From contig OX365948.1 in the NCBI GenBank assembly GCA_947247005.1, positions 2,480,001 to 2,544,000 on the forward strand: a stretch of 64,000 bases of DNA, in the 5' to 3' direction. A model generated the notes under the pieces. It was not told where the DNA came from. It did not search any database and saw only the letters and a list, made by a program, of their open reading frames with translations. This DNA comes from Spisula solida (Eukaryota; Mollusca; Bivalvia; Venerida; Mactridae). Below are positions 22,601-37,600 of this stretch, piece by piece (position 1 is the stretch's first letter; each line of letters opens with the position of its first letter). The position numbers were made by a program, and so were the translations under genes.

Positions 22601-25600
22601 CAATTCTCAATGTATCTCTTTCCTGTTTTATTTTCTTTAAAAAATCAACAGTTGCAGTCCTACCTTTAAGTACCTCTGGCAGAGAATTTTCCATCTTCCC
22701 TTACTCCAACAGAAACAGTTATATCCCTGCAGGTTACCAATTAACAGGTCGTAAAATCAGATTAGCAGTTCCATAAATCAACCTGCAGTCTTGAATTTAT
22801 ACCAGATGCTTTCTACTGGCCCAGTGTGAATATCTGACCAGTTTCATAATTTTGTAGTTAGCAGACTCAGTGTATAACAATATCTGACCCCTATTTTGGT
22901 ATCTTAGCCCATGGCGTTAGGATTGTAAATTTCATGGAGTTTTTGTCAAAATTGAGAAAAGTACAAATCTAACATAAAAATCTGTTTATAAGCTTAATTG
23001 AATACAATTACTGAGTTTTATGTGTACTTGACTTCGATTTAGTGTTTTACATTCTAAAGTTTCGTAGAGCATGCTCTTTTTTATAGTTAAATGTTTTATT
23101 TTCTATACCCCGGTATCTACTGATGTGGGAGGCATATAGTGATTGTCCTGTCCGTCCGTTCGTTTTTCCGTCTGTTGTTAGTTCCATTGAAAATGTTAAC
23201 CAAAACTTGAAACTCAAACATTTTCAAAACCCATCAAGGCATTGCTTTCAAACTTAGCCTAGTAAGCTGTTTACCGTCATAATTACCTTACATTGTCAAC
23301 ACCATGCATCACTATCCAACATTTCTGCAGGATTATGGCCCCTGATTTACTTAGCTAGTTATTATGGACAAGGCTTACACCGGGACATAAGCATTTACTG
23401 AGCCCAGTGTTGTTTTGCTTTGAATTGGGAATTTTTTGCTTGACATTGGGAAAAAGATACAAATGTAATATTTTTAATTTGTTATGTACAGCCCATCTAC
23501 AGCTATAAAATCGACCAAAAAACCCACTGAAAAACAGCGTTACCCAGTCGGGGAAATTTGGAATTAGTCCGGGAAATTTGGAATTAGTCCGGGAAATCTA
23601 AAACTTGAACAAAAGTCAGGGAATTCTTTATAATAGCTGTCGATAAGTGTCAATTCCTGTGAAGGAAATACCAAAGACATGAAAAAATACCACAGGCTTT
23701 GCTCACCTAGGACAATGCTAAATCATTGTAACTTATTGTTAATTGTCAGGCTTGAAACTGTTGCCTTACAAATCATTTGTCCCATAAGAAAATATATCTT
23801 CCTTTTCTCTTGTTTATTGTCATATTTTGCCCAAACTAAAAAATGATTTGGTGTCCAATTACTCTAAAAAGTCAGGAAAACTGCTCTTTGGTCAGGGAAA
23901 AGTCAGACAATTTTGTGTCATAATAGGTGTGAGAACCCTGAAAAGGCAGATAGGTTTTATCATTTCAGTATTTTTGAATTTCATTATTGAATAAATGAGC
24001 AATTACATGGTCACATAATCCAAATAATTATATACATGTATAATAATTACAAAATTACAAATCTTTTCTCTAAAAGCAAACATTCACGGTTTTGATATGT
24101 TTTATTAAAATCAGACTAAATTAATTCAAATTTTCAGAAACTGTTCATAAGAGTCTTGTCTTTCTATTGCTTTAATATGACAATGTTTATAATTTTGTCA
24201 CTGAACCCAGTTTTCATGGAGAACGGCTCATTTACATTTATATGACATGTACATAAAATAACACCACTCTCCTTGGAAAGTTTATTTAATGTTATTTCGT
24301 ACAACCTTTCTAGAACAACACATATTGAGGAACACAAAAGTTTGGTTGTGGTTCAGAGGTTCTTGATATGAAGAGAGGTTAATGAATAGAAAAAGGTTAC
24401 TTTTGGAAAAAATGATAATTAGTCTTTAAATTGGTATGCTTTTTAAACACTTATATTAAGTTATGAACCCAAGTTATAATACATAAACGGCTGTATGACT
24501 GTGTGTCTAATTCTTCATCATTCAAATTCTGAAATGATTGCACATGTTCTCAGTACAATGATATATGGTATTTTGTCTGCAACTGCAATCAGAAGATCAT
24601 ATTTCCAGCCATCAAGTAAACTGTTATTAATTACTCCTATAGTGAAGTGTGGTCACTTTATTACCCTGTTAATGATACCCTGCAGATAAGACTTCCTCAT
24701 TTGCATATTCAGGATTGAGCAGCATTTTGGTACTTAAACGTAGGACTGATTGGTCAAATGTTTCTGCACTACATTTTATATAATTTGAAGGATGGGAATC
24801 AGTCCTAATTGAAACCAATTAGGCAAATAATATTAAGTTGAGGAATTGATATTACAATCCTTATTTGGGATGATAATCTGGCAATTAAATACGTCTGCCA
24901 CTTATATAGTAGGAGACATACTGATTTTGTGGTAGATGGATGTCACAAAGTTTGTCTGCACAAAGTTCTCCTTGCTGTTGGTTGGAGTTCATTGAAACTT
25001 TCATGTATGCTTGGTACCACGCTTAATTATGCATATAATATTGTCTGGATTTTGTAGGCTGAATGTTTTTTTTGTCAAAGTTATGGCCCCTTGTGTGAGA
25101 CGTACATATTTGTGACAAAAACGTCTAGTTTATAGTGTCCTTTGCTTTCATGATATAGTTAACTGTGTACCGGTATGTGAAATACGTAGAAAAAAATGGA
25201 TAGCTGGTCAGAACTACTTTTGTTTATATGTTAACTTATAGCCACTTGACTTGTTGTCAGTAGAATGCTCTATTGGCACGTCTGGATAACATAACCAGGC
25301 TTGTAAAGGTCTCGCAATATACAGCATTACACAAGCAACTCGATGTAATATGGCCCAAAGTTTCAACACACTACAGTGATATTCCACATAAATTTATCAT
25401 ATGCTTGATATTTCAGGTAAAGATGGATCTTGCTGTATATATTGTTTATCATATGTTTGATATTTCAGGTAAAGATGGATCTAGCTGTTTATCATTTGTT
25501 TGATATTTCAGGTAAAGATGGATCTAGCTGTTTATCATTTGTTTGATATTTCAGGTAAAGATGGATCTAGCTGTTTATCATATGTTTGATATTTCAGGTA

Positions 25601-28600
25601 AAGATGGATCTTGCTGTATACATGTATATTGTTTATCATATGTTTGATATTTCAGGTAAAGATGGATCTTGCTGTATATATTGTTTATCATATGTTTGAT
25701 ATTTCAGGTAAAGATGGATCTAGCTGTTTATCATGTGATAGTCGTCATTGTATCGGGACATGTGATAGCAGTACTGGTGAATGTAAGAATGGTTGCCTAC
25801 ATGGATGGTACGGGGAGGGGTATTACTGTGACAGACATTGTACCATCCCACACTGCAATCAATGTGCCATCAACTATTTCAGAAACACTCTGTGTGTCTC
25901 CTGTGATACTGGACACTATCTGAACAATGATATATGTACTCCGTGTCCAGACAATTGCCTGAACAACATTTGTGATCAACATAATCCGGGATGTATCAAT
26001 GGTTGTAAACCTGGTTACTCTGGCGACACGTGTCAATATCGCTGTAGTAATCACTGTGTTAATAGCACATGTGACTCTGACACTGGGAACTGTGCCTGTA
26101 CAGATGGTTGGTATGGTAACAAATGTGATCGTGACTGTCCGGTACATTGTATACAGTGTGAATCATTCACAGATGGTAAGTGTAAGGCATGTGAACCTCA
26201 GCATTACGGACCGACGTGTGAGGAAGTATGCAGTGCTCATTGTCAACCTAACCCATACAGTCAGAGTGGTTATATCTACTGTGATCAGGACACAGGGAAA
26301 TGTACGTACGGTTGTTTTCAAGGTTACTATAACGATACATGTGACAGGGTATGTAACAGGAACTGTGAATCCCAGGTATGCGATGCTGTAACAGGGAAAT
26401 GTACCGCTGGTTGTACACAGAACTATTACGGTGATTTCTGTGAGAACCCGTGTCCAGCTCATTGTTCACATGTGTTAGTGGGTTACAAGCGTACATGTGA
26501 TTCTGCCACTGGAAGATGTTTAGAGGGATGTGAGACTGGATGGTATGGTAGCTACTGTAATCAAACATGTAACGATAGATGTAAGGATAATGTATGTGAT
26601 CAGCAGCTAGGAGAATGTTTGGCTGGCTGTATCCAAGGTTACACCGGGCCTAACTGTGACCTAATATGTGGAATAGGTTGTAATAATGACTGCAGTCCAA
26701 ATTGTTACAATAATATATGTGATAAATCTACACAGACATGTTCAGCTGGATGTATTACGGGGTGGTATGGCTCTACATGCTTGAACTTATGTAGCAAGAA
26801 CTGTGCATCTAAAGCATGTGCTCAGAATACTGGAGTGTGTGTGGGCTCGTGTATTGATGGATTCTATGGTGCTGAGTGTGATGTGATGTGTCCTGGACAC
26901 TGCTTGGATGTTTGTGAACAATTTACTGGTAAGAATGGCAACATTTATATTTTAAAATTTGCAATTAGTCAACGTTTAGTAAGTTTGAACTTTGATAACA
27001 CGTCATGTGCAGTCCTGAGAAACTGAGGATCTTGCACAAGTGTCTTACATACAGGTTTTATTGCACAAGTGGACAAAATATATCACACGAGGCTTTGCCG
27101 AGTGTCATATTGTTTTTTCGACAAGTATATTAAAACACGTATGTACATGAGCACTCATGCAAGATCCTATGTATCACATAAGCTTAGAGAGCGCTCACTA
27201 TTATCAAAATGATGTTTTACACTGCACAGGTTTCAGACAAAATTAAGTGGAACAATGAGCATGACGTCATGCAGACCTTGACATTATCCAAACGTCATGA
27301 GCCGATCAACACATGGATTGGCTTACGTCACATCTGGCTAATTTAATTATTTATTGCACACTCTGGGCGTGCCGAACGATATTTCTGGCACTGCTTAACG
27401 GCACTGCTGTACCGCAGGTTACATGTATGTTATAAAGGAAGATATGTTGCTGACAATTTATGATTGGAATACTTAGTAGAACAACATTGTAAATAAAAGA
27501 CAAGTATTTTCATGTTTTTTTGGGTAGATAATGATACTAATAGTACATTTGTAGTTCCTTTTAAAGGTGTTATATATTTTGGAAGTTTTTCATGTTTAAT
27601 GTCTTTCCAAAGATATTGTTGATTATTGTTGATAATTGTTGATTTGAATTTTAGGAGATTGTTCTAATGGTTGTAAGGCATCATATTATGGTATGATGTG
27701 TGGTGATCTATGTCCTATAACATGTAAGGATAATCTATGTGATAAACAAACTGGTCAGTGTATATCCTGTGGACTAGGAAGACGTGGACCATTCTGTGAA
27801 CAAGGTATGTACTGGGTATAGGTCTGGTGACTTCCGGTATGTACTGAGTGTATATCAAAATTGCTTGATTTGTTTTCAAATTGATTTGACTTAAATTTGG
27901 TTAAATTAGCTGTAACAAGTTTATACTTACTGCCCAACTGCCCAACTCTTGTATTAAAATTGGTTAATAGTCAATTTAGTATGTATATTAATTAGTAACC
28001 CTTTAATCAGATCATTATAATTAATAATTATAATTAAATATTTGTCTCAAAGAGCTGCACATGAGTTGTGTATAGTACATTCTAGCTCATCTCAGTAAAT
28101 TATAATTTGTAATTACTACAGCCCAACACTGTATTCGATTTGACAGATTTTAAGTAAAATTACTGAAGTTAAACAAGGTGGTTGAATAGTGTAGCAGAAG
28201 GAAACAGGGCAAGGGATCTATTTCTGATAGTACATGTAAAGGGTTTTGGCAGATAAGGTTGTTAAACTAACAACATTTGTTGTCTGATATACCGGTAATC
28301 TATACTAGTTTTAAAAGTTAACTGTTAAATCTGTTGTGGTATTATATATAATGTGTAGGTATCATTTACAGTTATCTCCCTTCATGGTGATATTCTTTTT
28401 CAAAAGCCAAACTGTGTCAATCATTGTCGGGGTCTATATAAGCATGCTTAAAGTATCCTTATTTTGGGGATATATATGGCATGTTCTGGGTTTGTCTCTT
28501 GTGTTGGTGGCTAGATGTTGCCACTGCTTCTGTGTGGTTTTGGTTAAACTGGTAAATAAGGGAGTGAGTGTCTTGTGGTATAATGTATGTACTGTTTGTT

Positions 28601-31600
28601 TTACAGATTGTATACTGGGTACATATGGTGAGAATTGTGCATATAAATGTGGACATTGTTACGACTCACAACCTTGTAATACCGTACATGGTACGTGTCC
28701 ATCAGGTGTCGGATGTCAGGCTGGATACACGGGTATCATGTGCCAACAAGGTAATTATCACACATCGCTTTTTTATGAGCATTTATGTCCTGAACTTTGT
28801 TGTTGATAGTTTGTACCCCTTGTTTTATTTTAAACAATTTTCAGTAGGGACTGAGTTATGTTACTGGTCTGTTATTGTACTTGATATTAAATTAATAAAT
28901 GTATCATTGACATCCAAATGCTGCATTGGCCTTTTATTTTTAATTTCTTAACAAGTGAAATTAAGTCAATCTTTAAAATGCTTAATCGTTATAATATTTT
29001 ATCTTGAAGCATTACAGTCAAAGGAAGATAGTTCTGGTGTTACAGACAATTTGGCAGTGGTAATAGGAAGTAGTGTTGCTGGCGTTATTTTCATCATCTT
29101 GTTAACTGTAATAGTGATTGTTATATATACACGAACAAGGAACAAAGCTAAGCAGCAGAAAACAGAAGAACCTGTAGTCATGTATAGTGAGGCACATGTA
29201 ACAATTGTAAGTAGAGTATGGAGACTTTTACTTGATCCTGACCTTTATGCATGCATATATTACAAGGTTTTTGTGTTAAACATATACATTTTTTTGAGCA
29301 AATAATTCTATATCAGTCCTTTAGATGTGTATTACACCTCGAGCGTCTTTGTGATACATTCCGTTTATGAAAACATACACCTAGGGTTATAGATATAGAC
29401 AATATAGCAGGTATTAATTATGCTATTAGAAGGTGGAGGATCAAGTCAAATCAAATGTATTTATAACCACTTGGGAGCCAAGTTGTAGGAACTTAATTTC
29501 ACAATTTACCAAAACTATTTTACATGGTTACTGGGTAAACCTCAGTCAACTATTGATTCTCAAAATTTCCTACCTTTGTTCTAAGGTGGTGTAATATCAA
29601 GTAAAATGAGATGATCTTTAAATCTATCTATCTGAAATTCTATCTATCTTAATTTACCAGCTTATTAGCTCTTACTGTAAAATTTGTTAAGTAGTTGACA
29701 GGGCTGTTGATAAGTTTGTCAAATAGTCGAGTGTATTGTCTTGTGACGACTCTTGTTACATTTCAGGGTGCAGCTAGTTCAGAGAATTCCAGCCAGCGAA
29801 GTAACACCTTGTTGCTAGGAGACAGTAATTCTCAGCTAAATGTTAACTTACAAGAAGAGGTTTATCAAACCAATATGTTTACGCTGTACCGAGGACAGGT
29901 TATAAAATCAGGACGTACACAAATGTGCTGTGTTAAAGTTGTCAAACTTACTGGTGAGTCTAGAAAACACTTCAGTAAAATATTGTCCCTTTGGTGTATC
30001 AAGGTTGTTATGTAAGTGAGATACGACTTTGATGCACAAATAAACAAAATGTTAAGTGGTGCAGCAAGCCTATCTGTCGGCATATACAGTCAGGTCTTGA
30101 TAGAACGACACGGGTTGGGTAGCACAGTGGCTGAGTGGTTAATGCTCTCGTCTTCCGATCTGGAGGTCCTTGGTTGGAATCTCGGCAGGGTCAATGGAAA
30201 TTTCAGAAACGCTTTTCAGTGTTTTCACCCACCCTTCAGCAAAAACACATAACCCTATTGGAAATAAGTGCTTGCCCTTAAATTGGTTATCCTTGACCGA
30301 AAGGTCTAAATAATTTGTAACACATACACACTGTTTGTTCCCAAGCAAAATGTCATGATAGCAAAAACGTCTAATAGTACTGAACTTCACTTGAAAAAGC
30401 GGAAAGACCTAGTTTCAACTATAAAAAATGCTGAATAACCAAGTTTTAGTATAAAACCCAAATTACTCAAACTAGGATTATAGTTAATAATTTACAGCTG
30501 CTATGATTTGTTTAAAGTGTTGTCATATGACAATGTTCAATGAGATGTATCATGCTTCTTAGTCTTGTTAAAATAGAGTATGTGTATTTTTGTTGTTATT
30601 GTTGTAGGATTACAGGAGAATAAAGTTAAATTGTCACAATTAACCCGAGAGTATGAGATGTTAACATTATGTGGGCACCATCTCAATATCACACAATTAC
30701 TCACCTCCTACCAAAATAGAGGTAAGTTCTTCTATATTGTGTCTCTGTAGCTCAATGGTTAGTGCCCTTCTCTGTAGCACAAAGGTTAGCACGTTCCTCC
30801 GTAGCACAAAGGTTAGCACGCTTCTCCTTAGCTTAATGGTTAGCGTGCTTCTCTGTAGCTCCATGGTTAGTGTGCTTCTCTGTAGCTCAATGGTTGGCGT
30901 GCTTCTCTGTAGCTCAATTTAGCGTGCTTCTCTGTAGCACAATGGTTAGCATGCTTCTCTGAAGCTCAATGGTTCGCACGCTTCTCTGTAACTCATTGGT
31001 AAGCGTGCTTCTCTTTAGCACAATGGTTAGCGCGCTTCTCTGTAGCTCAATGGTTAGCGCGCTTCTCTGTAGCTCAATGGTTAGCATGCTTCTCCATAGC
31101 ACAATGGTTAGCACGCTTCTCTGTAGCTCAATGGTTAGCATGCTTCTCCATAGCACAATGGTTAGCACGCTTCTCTGTAGCTCAATGGTTAGCACCATTC
31201 TCTGTAGCTCAATGGTTAGCATGCTTCTCTGTAACTCAGTGGTTAGCGTGCTTCTCTTTAGCACAATGGTTAGCACGCTTCTCTGTAGCTCAATGGTTAG
31301 CATGCTTCTCCATAGCACAATGGTTAGCATGCTTCTCTGTAGCTCAATGGTTAGCATGCTTCTCCGTAGCTCTATGGTTAGCATGCTTCTCTGTAGCTCA
31401 ATGGTAAGCATGCTTCTCTGTAGCTCAATGGTTAGGATGCTTCTCCATAGCACAATGGTTAGCATGCTTCTCTGTAGCTCAATGGTTAGCACGCTTCTCT
31501 GTAGCTCAATGGTTAGCATGCTTCTCTGTAGCTCTATGGTTAGCATGCTTCTCTGTAGCTCAATGGTTAGCATGCTTCTCTGTAGCTCAATGGTTAGCAT

Positions 31601-34600
31601 GCTTCTCCATAGCACAATGGTTAGCACGCTTCTCTGTAGCTCAATGGTTAGCATGCTTCTCCATAGCACAATGGTTAGCATGCTTCTCTGTAGCTCAATG
31701 GTTAGCACGCTTCTCTGTAGCTCTATGGTTAGCACGCTTCTCTGTAGCTCAATGGTTAGCACGCTTCTCTGTAGCTCAATGGTTAGCACGCTTCTCTGTA
31801 GCTCAATGGTTAGCACGCTTCTCTGTAGCTCAATGGTTAGCACGCTTATCGTAGCTCAATGCTTAGCACACTTCTCTGTAGCTCAATGGTTAGCACGCTT
31901 CTCTGTAGCTAAATGGTTAGCATGCTTCTCTGTAGCTCTATGGTTAGCGAGCTTGTCATCGAATCTGGCAGTCGGGTTCAAATACAGGTGGAGGCACTCT
32001 TATGCCTGCCATATTTCAGCAGGAAGCTGACTGGCAAATAAAGTCTATGCTCGGCATATCATGTCATTGAAATGAAATATTATGGGGCTAAATGATAAAA
32101 TTATGTACCGGGGTAAGTCATCACATGAAAGAGGATTTGACATTAACTATTCTAATCTTATGTGAAAGTCTGATAGGATAGTGAATTTTAAAATCACATA
32201 GTTGTCCATTAAATAAGGTTGTCATGATAAATCGATGGTTATGACATCATTATCTTGATGATTGCTTCATATCTAGGCATTATTTATATGTTTACTTACT
32301 GAATAGACGTACATATTTTTGCTCTGACAAAATTTAAGTTTTCTAATTACAATAATGGAATAGAACGTTAAAAATTATATGGTGATGTAGGAAATTTTGT
32401 GTGGATTTATAAAGTTAAATGGATTAAACTTTAACATAGTGATTTGTGCTTTTAAGTGGCTAAGCAGATATAAATATATGGAAATAACTTGCTAAATTAT
32501 GAAGATAATTACCAGCCAGATCTTGTATTCTTGACAACAATTGCCTTGAGGACATCAAATATTGACAGTTGTTACATTTGTAACATATTTTGCAAATTTG
32601 TGAAAAATACACCAGGAGTTACTTGTCAATATTTGAAAGCAAACAACTAGTGTTGGTAACAGAACTCAACTTGATACATTGTGAAGTGACAGAACAAAAG
32701 GATATGCCTAGAGGGTATATAATAATGACAGCTTACAAGTAAAACGGTTGTACCCGACTATAACTTATTCCGAAAATAGTGTTCTTTATACAAATGTTCA
32801 ACTGGATCGTAAAAAAATTCAAATTTTTAAACTCACAACACATGTTACCATATTGGAAACCAGGACAGTAAATATTAAATAACCTATTCACTCGAAGTCC
32901 AAAAAGTCTACAAGCACCAGTCAAACAACAATGGCGGCGTATATGTCTAGAGACCTTGATAATGAAACATCCATTCATTCTTTGGACTACAATGCACACA
33001 ACCTGAGCTTGTATACAGTATTGGTAAATCAGGAATACAATGTGACAATTAAGTTTAACCAGGAAGGTGATTATACAACTTTTGTTGATATATTATCATC
33101 AAATTATACATTCACACCAACAAAGTCTAATAGTGGGATTACAACAACCCAACAAATAATGGACAAAAAAGTTGTAATTACATGTTACAATACAGAAACA
33201 CTCTTGATTCAAGGCACCGGGACTCAGACATGGCTGGTAAACACCTTCCCTTCACTAATTGATGAACTGCCTACTTGTGCTGAAAAATCCACCCAAGTGA
33301 AATCACTGATAGACCATGAAAGCAACCAAAACGAATCAAACCAATCCAACAAAAGAAAAAAAGGTCTACTTCGCCGGGCTGGGTCATACGTCTCCACAGT
33401 ACTCCAAGGTGGTCAAAAGACCAAGAACTGCAGGCGCTTAAATAAAGACTATGACAAAGCCCTAAAGATATCACAAACCAAAGGCTGTCCTCCGATAGAT
33501 CAAGCATTATTTGAAGAAGCACTGAACAAATGCTTAAATGATTCCTCATATAAGTACAAGAAACTGCCATTCAATTCTACTCCAACCAACTGTAGCATGT
33601 ATGCAGAAGCTCACCAGCCAACAGCCCTCGAAACTGATGATCATACAGCAGACACCAGTGAACTTGAATGGGACAACTACACACATCCAGCGTCTTTCCT
33701 TGATGACAGCCAAACCAATCTTAAACAGCTTGACATACAAAATGAAATATCCACAGAAGTTGTGAAAATCCAAAGAACAACATTTAGACCACACGAAATT
33801 TCTGACATTAGTGATGATGAGGGTTCAATTTCAGAAATCAATGCTATCTCAAGAAATCCTAACTCAGTGAAATGTGACGAACACAGTGCTATTATAACAC
33901 ATGAAAATACAGTGTCTGTCTCATCAAAAGAAAAATCAAAGGAACCCAATCCTATAAGGATGGAAACACCTGACCAATGTTCACATTCTCTCCCAGTATC
34001 TTCTCAACAAAACAATTTCACTGAAAACCCCATCCAAGAAGAAAACAAATCTCTGAAAAAAGAAATTAAATCATTGGAAAATAAGAATAAAGAACAATGT
34101 AAACAAATGGCAAAATTGAACAAGGAACTTGAATCATTAAAAACTAAATCATCCCAACAAGAAAACCGTATTTCTTCACTGGAAAAATATCAAGCAGAGG
34201 CCAACCGCCTAAATGGAAAATGTCTTATTCAAGAAGAGGAAATAATACAACTAAGAAGTAAGATCACCGACCTGAAAAAGAAGCACACTGATAAATCTGT
34301 GCTAAAAGTAAGAGAAGATGAGAAATTAGCAGATATGCAGTCATCATTGAATGAGCTGAGTGACAAATTATCAGTATTAAATGAAGAGATGAAATCAATA
34401 AAACAATCAAGTAGAACAAATGCTCAGTTAGGACCTAACATCATAGATCACAGGCCATCAAAAAACAATCAGAAACTAGTTCAAATAATTGGTGACTCTG
34501 TTATGAAAGGTTTAGATAGAAAGAAGATGTCCACACAGCATGTGAAAGTTAACATTAAGTCTAACAGTGGTGCAACTGTGAGTGATATCACTAACAAGAT

Positions 34601-37600
34601 TAAAGATCAGAAACAATGTCCAGAATCAGTATCAACTGCAGATTTAGTTATACTCGAGGCAGGAATAAACAATATATCAAATGCTGATGCACCGGCTAGT
34701 ATTTGTGAAGAATATCAAGTACTCACAGATGAAATTAGAAAGGTCAACAGACATACAAAAATTGCAGTCTTAGCAGTTCTTTTGAAAAAGAGAGACCTCC
34801 TTTCAAAAGGTAACATCCTCGAAACTAACAGGCTACTCAGTTCCTTCTGCATGGTAAATGGACACATCTTCATTGACCCAAACAAAGTGTTCAGCAATGA
34901 TGGAAAAGTCATCCAAAGTCTGTATTATGACGAAGTCCATCCAAACTTTGACGGATCAATTGTTCTAGGAAAGCTAATAAATGCAGAAATTCGATCAGCA
35001 TTGGGAATTAAGAACAAACCCTCCACGGATTCAGTAGATTTTCGGGATGCCAACTATCTACAGAGGAACCAGCACCATCAACATCTCTGGGGTAGCCCAT
35101 ATCCCTGGAGACCTCGCCAACATGGACCACTGCCACACCGACAACAATTAATAGGACCTCACTATCAGACGCCTCATCTCAACAGGCTGCAACACCACGG
35201 ACCACCCCCCAGAAAAACAGTCATTCACAAAGTTCATGGACTACCAACCACAAACATGACTACGTCTACCGCAAATTTTCGTCAGGACTGGGACACAAAT
35301 TGGAACAACAATCAACGATATCCAAGACACCACAACAAAACCAGATACTAGATAACACTCTAAATGATGTTACATCCGTACATACTGCTGATACCCAAAG
35401 AACAACACATGAAGTAGAAAACCGTTTGCAACCTCGAAACTTGTTAGATAATCATTTAGATCTTCTACAGACTACCCTTATATGTAATGACAGTGATTTA
35501 TTAAGTGCTGAACATAATTCTGCTGTAAATAACGAAGACATGACAGCAGGAAAATATTTCAAGAAACAAGGACTCAAATTTTTTCATCTTAATATTCATT
35601 ATTTATTCCCTAAATTTGACCAATTGAAGATTTTAGTAAATGAACATGACGAAATTGATGTATTATGTATTTCTGAAACATTTTTAAACAATCAATTCAA
35701 TGATAGTGAGTTTCAATTAAATAACTTCAACCTTTTTCGACGTGATAGGCAAACCAATGGAGGAGGGTTGGTTACATATGTGAAATGTAATCTCCAATGC
35801 TCACAAAGACTAGACCTTGAAAATGAAAACATAGAAGCCATTTGGCTAGAAATACGTTCTTCTAAGCAGAAACCTTTCCTTTTTGGCCATATTTACCGAC
35901 CACCATCATCTAATAATAGTTGGAATGAGGAATTGGAAAAGATTCTTGAAAAAATATACTCCGAAAACAAAGAAATTATCTTGACAGGCGATTTTAATTT
36001 CAATATCGTAAACTCTGAAATAGTAAACACTTCTTGGAATAATATAACAAATGCTTTCAACCTAAAACAGTTGGTAGACACACCCACCAGAGTAACAGCA
36101 ACCTCTTCTACAATTATCGATCATATTTACACTAATACGCCATGTAACATAGTTGACATTCAAATACCTAAGCTAGCTTTAAGTGACCATTACCCTGTAT
36201 GTTTCACGCGTAAAATTTCTTCTGTTAACATCAGCAGTGGACCAAAACATAATATCGTATCATACAGGAATACTAAACATTTCATTGAAAATGACTTCCT
36301 TCAATCACTAGAAACCCAGCCATGGTCAGTTTTAGAAATTTATGATGATCCAAACGACTCACTGGACTATTTTATGGACCTTTTCACAACAAGTCTTGAT
36401 TTCCATGCTCCTATGAAGCAAAAACGGGTAAAACATACCAATCTACCTGATTGGTTTAACCCTACAATTGTAGATGCAATGAAAAACCGAGACAGTGCAA
36501 AAGTGATCAATGATAAACAAAATTACAAATACTGGCGCAATCAATTAAAAAGCCTGATACACAGTGCCAAAATGTCATTTTATAATGATACGATAAATGA
36601 AAATAAAAATAATCCAAAGAAACTATGGAAAAACTTGAAAGATCTGTCTGGTAAATCATCCAAAAGTCAAACCAATTTTATCACTGACCAGTCAGGGAAT
36701 GTAATAGAGGGTACTCAAAAGACTGCTGAAACTTTTAACACTTATTTTACTGACATATTCAAAATGGCTCCAAATGAATGTTCGATCTTAACCAAAGAAG
36801 ACAAAACAGTCTTACATGAATATGTCACCAGTCACATAAACCAGTCTACTTCTTTTACCATTCCTCATGTTTCGCAAGAATTTGTATCCAAACAACTCCT
36901 GGCACTTGATGCAAGCAAATCAACAGGATTGGATGGATTGGGAGCTAAGTATCTTAAAATGAGTGCCAATATCATATCTGGCCCCCTAACACATATTTTT
37001 AACCAATGTATTTCAAAATCCTGTTTCCCATCAGTTTTCAAGACAGCAAAAGTTATTCCAATTTTTAAGAAGGGGTCCAAATCTGATCCCAACAATTATC
37101 GTCCCATATCTATTCTTCCAGTACCATCTAAGATCCTAGAAAAACATGTTAGTGACACTTTAAAAGAATACCTTGAAAGCCACTCACTTATTCATAAAAC
37201 CCAATCTGGCTTCCGTACTAATCACTCCTGTGATACTGCTCTCACTTCTGTTGTAGACTCATGGATTGATGCTATTAACAATAACCACCTTGTTGGGACG
37301 GTCTTTCTGGATCTTACTAAGGCATTTGATCTGATTAACCACTCTCTTTTACTTGAAAAAATGGTAGAATACAATATTTCCCTTAGTTCTCAGAATTGGT
37401 TTAAGTCATATCTGTCTGAACGTAGCCAACAAGTGTCTATACAAGGAAAGTTATCATCTTCACTTAAAGTAACATCAGGCGTTCCCCAAGGCTCTGTCCT
37501 TGGACCCATACTATTCATTCTTTACATTAATGATTTGCCTTTGCACTTACAAAATTCTTCTACAGACATGTTTGCAGATGATACAACTATCACTGCAGTT

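Noticed and set aside
22563..22694. Minus frame beginning MENSLPEVLKGRT, protein-like composition
   Set aside because: It runs antisense into receptor exon 4, with no recognised domain and no supporting exon nearby.
25797..26568. Several long frames antisense or shifted over exon 5
   Set aside because: Shadows of the Cys-rich EGF exon; the sense frame has the EGF signature and matching splice phases.
30740..31950. CRISPR-like or tRNA gene cluster
   Set aside because: Units are contiguous with no unique spacers, lack B boxes and cannot fold as tRNAs; this is a eukaryotic minisatellite.
30969..32030. 353-codon repetitive protein
   Set aside because: Entirely within the 27-bp A-box minisatellite; open on both strands because the unit is a multiple of three.
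35300..35539. ORF2 start at 35,300
   Set aside because: The codon there is TTG, not ATG; the first in-frame ATG is 35,540, though the upstream frame is open and may be used after a frame change.
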